Positions 63,300 to 64,000 of a stretch of 64,000 nucleotides of DNA are shown here, in pieces; position 1 is the first letter of the stretch; each line of letters starts with the position of its first letter. A program made the translations under genes and the position numbers. Source of the DNA: Eucommia ulmoides (taxonomy: Eukaryota > Streptophyta > Magnoliopsida > Garryales > Eucommiaceae); NCBI GenBank assembly GCA_016647705.1, contig CM028329.1:59227231-59291230 (forward strand), written 5' to 3'. A model generated the notes under the pieces. The model was not told where the DNA came from and did no database searches. It saw nothing but the letters and a program-made list of their open reading frames with translations.

Positions 63300-64000
63300 A
63301 TGAAGGCTGTAAGTTATTCTAGCTTTACAAAGCCTAATTTTTTGCTTATACATTATGAATTAGCTTCTCTTAGATTCCATAAACCCCAATTAATTTCATC
63401 ACCAAGTAGAGCAATCACATCGAGTTCTATCGGCAAGTCTTCAAAATTAAACGCAATTCGAATGGGTCGAAAACAAGAAAGCCCTTCTTCTTTCTACACT
63501 CATCCAAGTTTACAAGAGATGAGAAATGAGAGGATTGAAAATCGAACCCGTGTCTATGATTTCTTAAGGAAGATCGGCATTGTACCCGATGAACTTGATG
63601 GATTGGAACTCCCGGTAACGGTTGAAGTCATGAAAGAACGAGTCGATTTTCTACACAAATTAGGGCTCAAAGTCGAAGATATCAATAACTATCCCCTCGT
63701 GCTTGGCTGTAGCGTGAAGAAAAACATGATTCCGGTTCTAGATTATCTCGGAAAATTGGGCGTTCGAAAATCCAATTTAACCGAATTTTTACGAAGATAC
63801 CCTCAGGTCCTCCACGCTAGTGTCGTCGTCGATTTAGCCCCAGTTGTTAAGTATCTACAAGGGATGGATATCAAACCGAACGACATTCCTAGGGTATTAG
63901 AGAAGTATCCGGAAGTTTTAGGATTTAAGCTTGAGGGGACAATGAGCACTTCGGTCGCCTATTTGGTCGGAATCGGGGTAACAAGAAGAGAAATCGGTAG
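63300..64000 (+). CDS. RUG2: mTERF-family organellar protein, RUG2/BSM (mTERF4) type, N-terminal part
   Basis: The frame opens at ATG 63300 and is still open at the window edge (233 codons plus two bases). mTERF proteins are alpha-helical repeat proteins that bind nucleic acid; plant mTERF4 (Arabidopsis BSM/RUG2) acts in plastids, and possibly mitochondria, in intron splicing and organelle gene expression. Residues 1 to about 60 are Ser/Arg/Lys-rich with few acidic residues, fitting an organelle transit peptide. From about residue 85 the sequence is very close to my memory of BSM: GIVPDELDGLELPVT, then helical mTERF repeats each with a YPxVL word (YPLVLG, YPQVLH, YPEVLG near 131, 167 and 203). 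No intron is seen in the coding part. The C-terminal half lies outside. Confidence 0.92.
   Translation, partial: MKAVSYSSFTKPNFLLIHYELASLRFHKPQLISSPSRAITSSSIGKSSKLNAIRMGRKQESPSSFYTHPSLQEMRNERIENRTRVYDFLRKIGIVPDELDGLELPVTVEVMKERVDFLHKLGLKVEDINNYPLVLGCSVKKNMIPVLDYLGKLGVRKSNLTEFLRRYPQVLHASVVVDLAPVVKYLQGMDIKPNDIPRVLEKYPEVLGFKLEGTMSTSVAYLVGIGVTRREIG

Overview
This is nuclear DNA from a flowering plant, most likely a eudicot. It is strongly AT-rich and packed with decayed transposable elements, and its genes are split by GT-AG introns. I find no bacterial operons, rRNA, tRNA or CRISPR. The left 44 kb is almost wholly transposon-derived. The right 20 kb holds three recognisable single-copy plant genes, two of them complete, whose exons I assembled by hand.

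Layout, left to right. 1-14.6 kb is an old autonomous Helitron with a clear 3' terminal hairpin and CTAG end at 14627. It carries a Rep/helicase coding region broken by at least eight stops and a frameshift, and is flanked by several internal tandem-repeat arrays. 16.2-18.2 kb is a 1968-bp solo LTR with a perfect 5-bp target duplication. 18.3-19.6 kb is a 673-bp tandem duplication, each copy containing a ~256-bp Helitron-like element. 19.85-20.38 kb is a 528-bp non-autonomous hAT element with a perfect 8-bp target duplication. 20.4-26.6 kb is AT-rich sequence with MITEs, foldbacks and a tandem pair of minisatellite-bearing elements. 26.96-33.26 kb is a near full-length L1-type LINE with a perfect 16-bp target duplication, carrying three stops and one insertion in its main domains plus a further stop in the ORF1 tail. 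33.3-44.3 kb is MITE and SINE debris.

Genes. ALKBH10B-like mRNA m6A demethylase (+, CDS 44774-54357, seven exons, 541 aa); auxin-binding protein ABP1 (-, CDS 61678-56209, five exons, 190 aa, ending in KDEL); and the start of an mTERF-family organellar protein of the RUG2/BSM type (+, CDS from 63300, running off the window). ALKBH10B and ABP1 converge; ABP1 and the mTERF gene diverge from one ~1-kb intergenic region. The order matches Arabidopsis chromosome 4 as I remember it (At4g02940, At4g02980, At4g02990), so this is a conserved microsyntenic block inflated by intron and intergenic transposons. The three genes have no known shared pathway: RNA demethylation, auxin perception in the ER and apoplast, and organellar transcript processing.

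I did not find a convincing new biological system. The most unusual items are a 29-base G run lying within 10 nt of the ABP1 last-intron acceptor, a GC-AG intron in ALKBH10B, a 67-nt perfect alternating purine-pyrimidine tract in another ALKBH10B intron, and three near-identical small exon-like modules upstream of the Helitron Rep domain.
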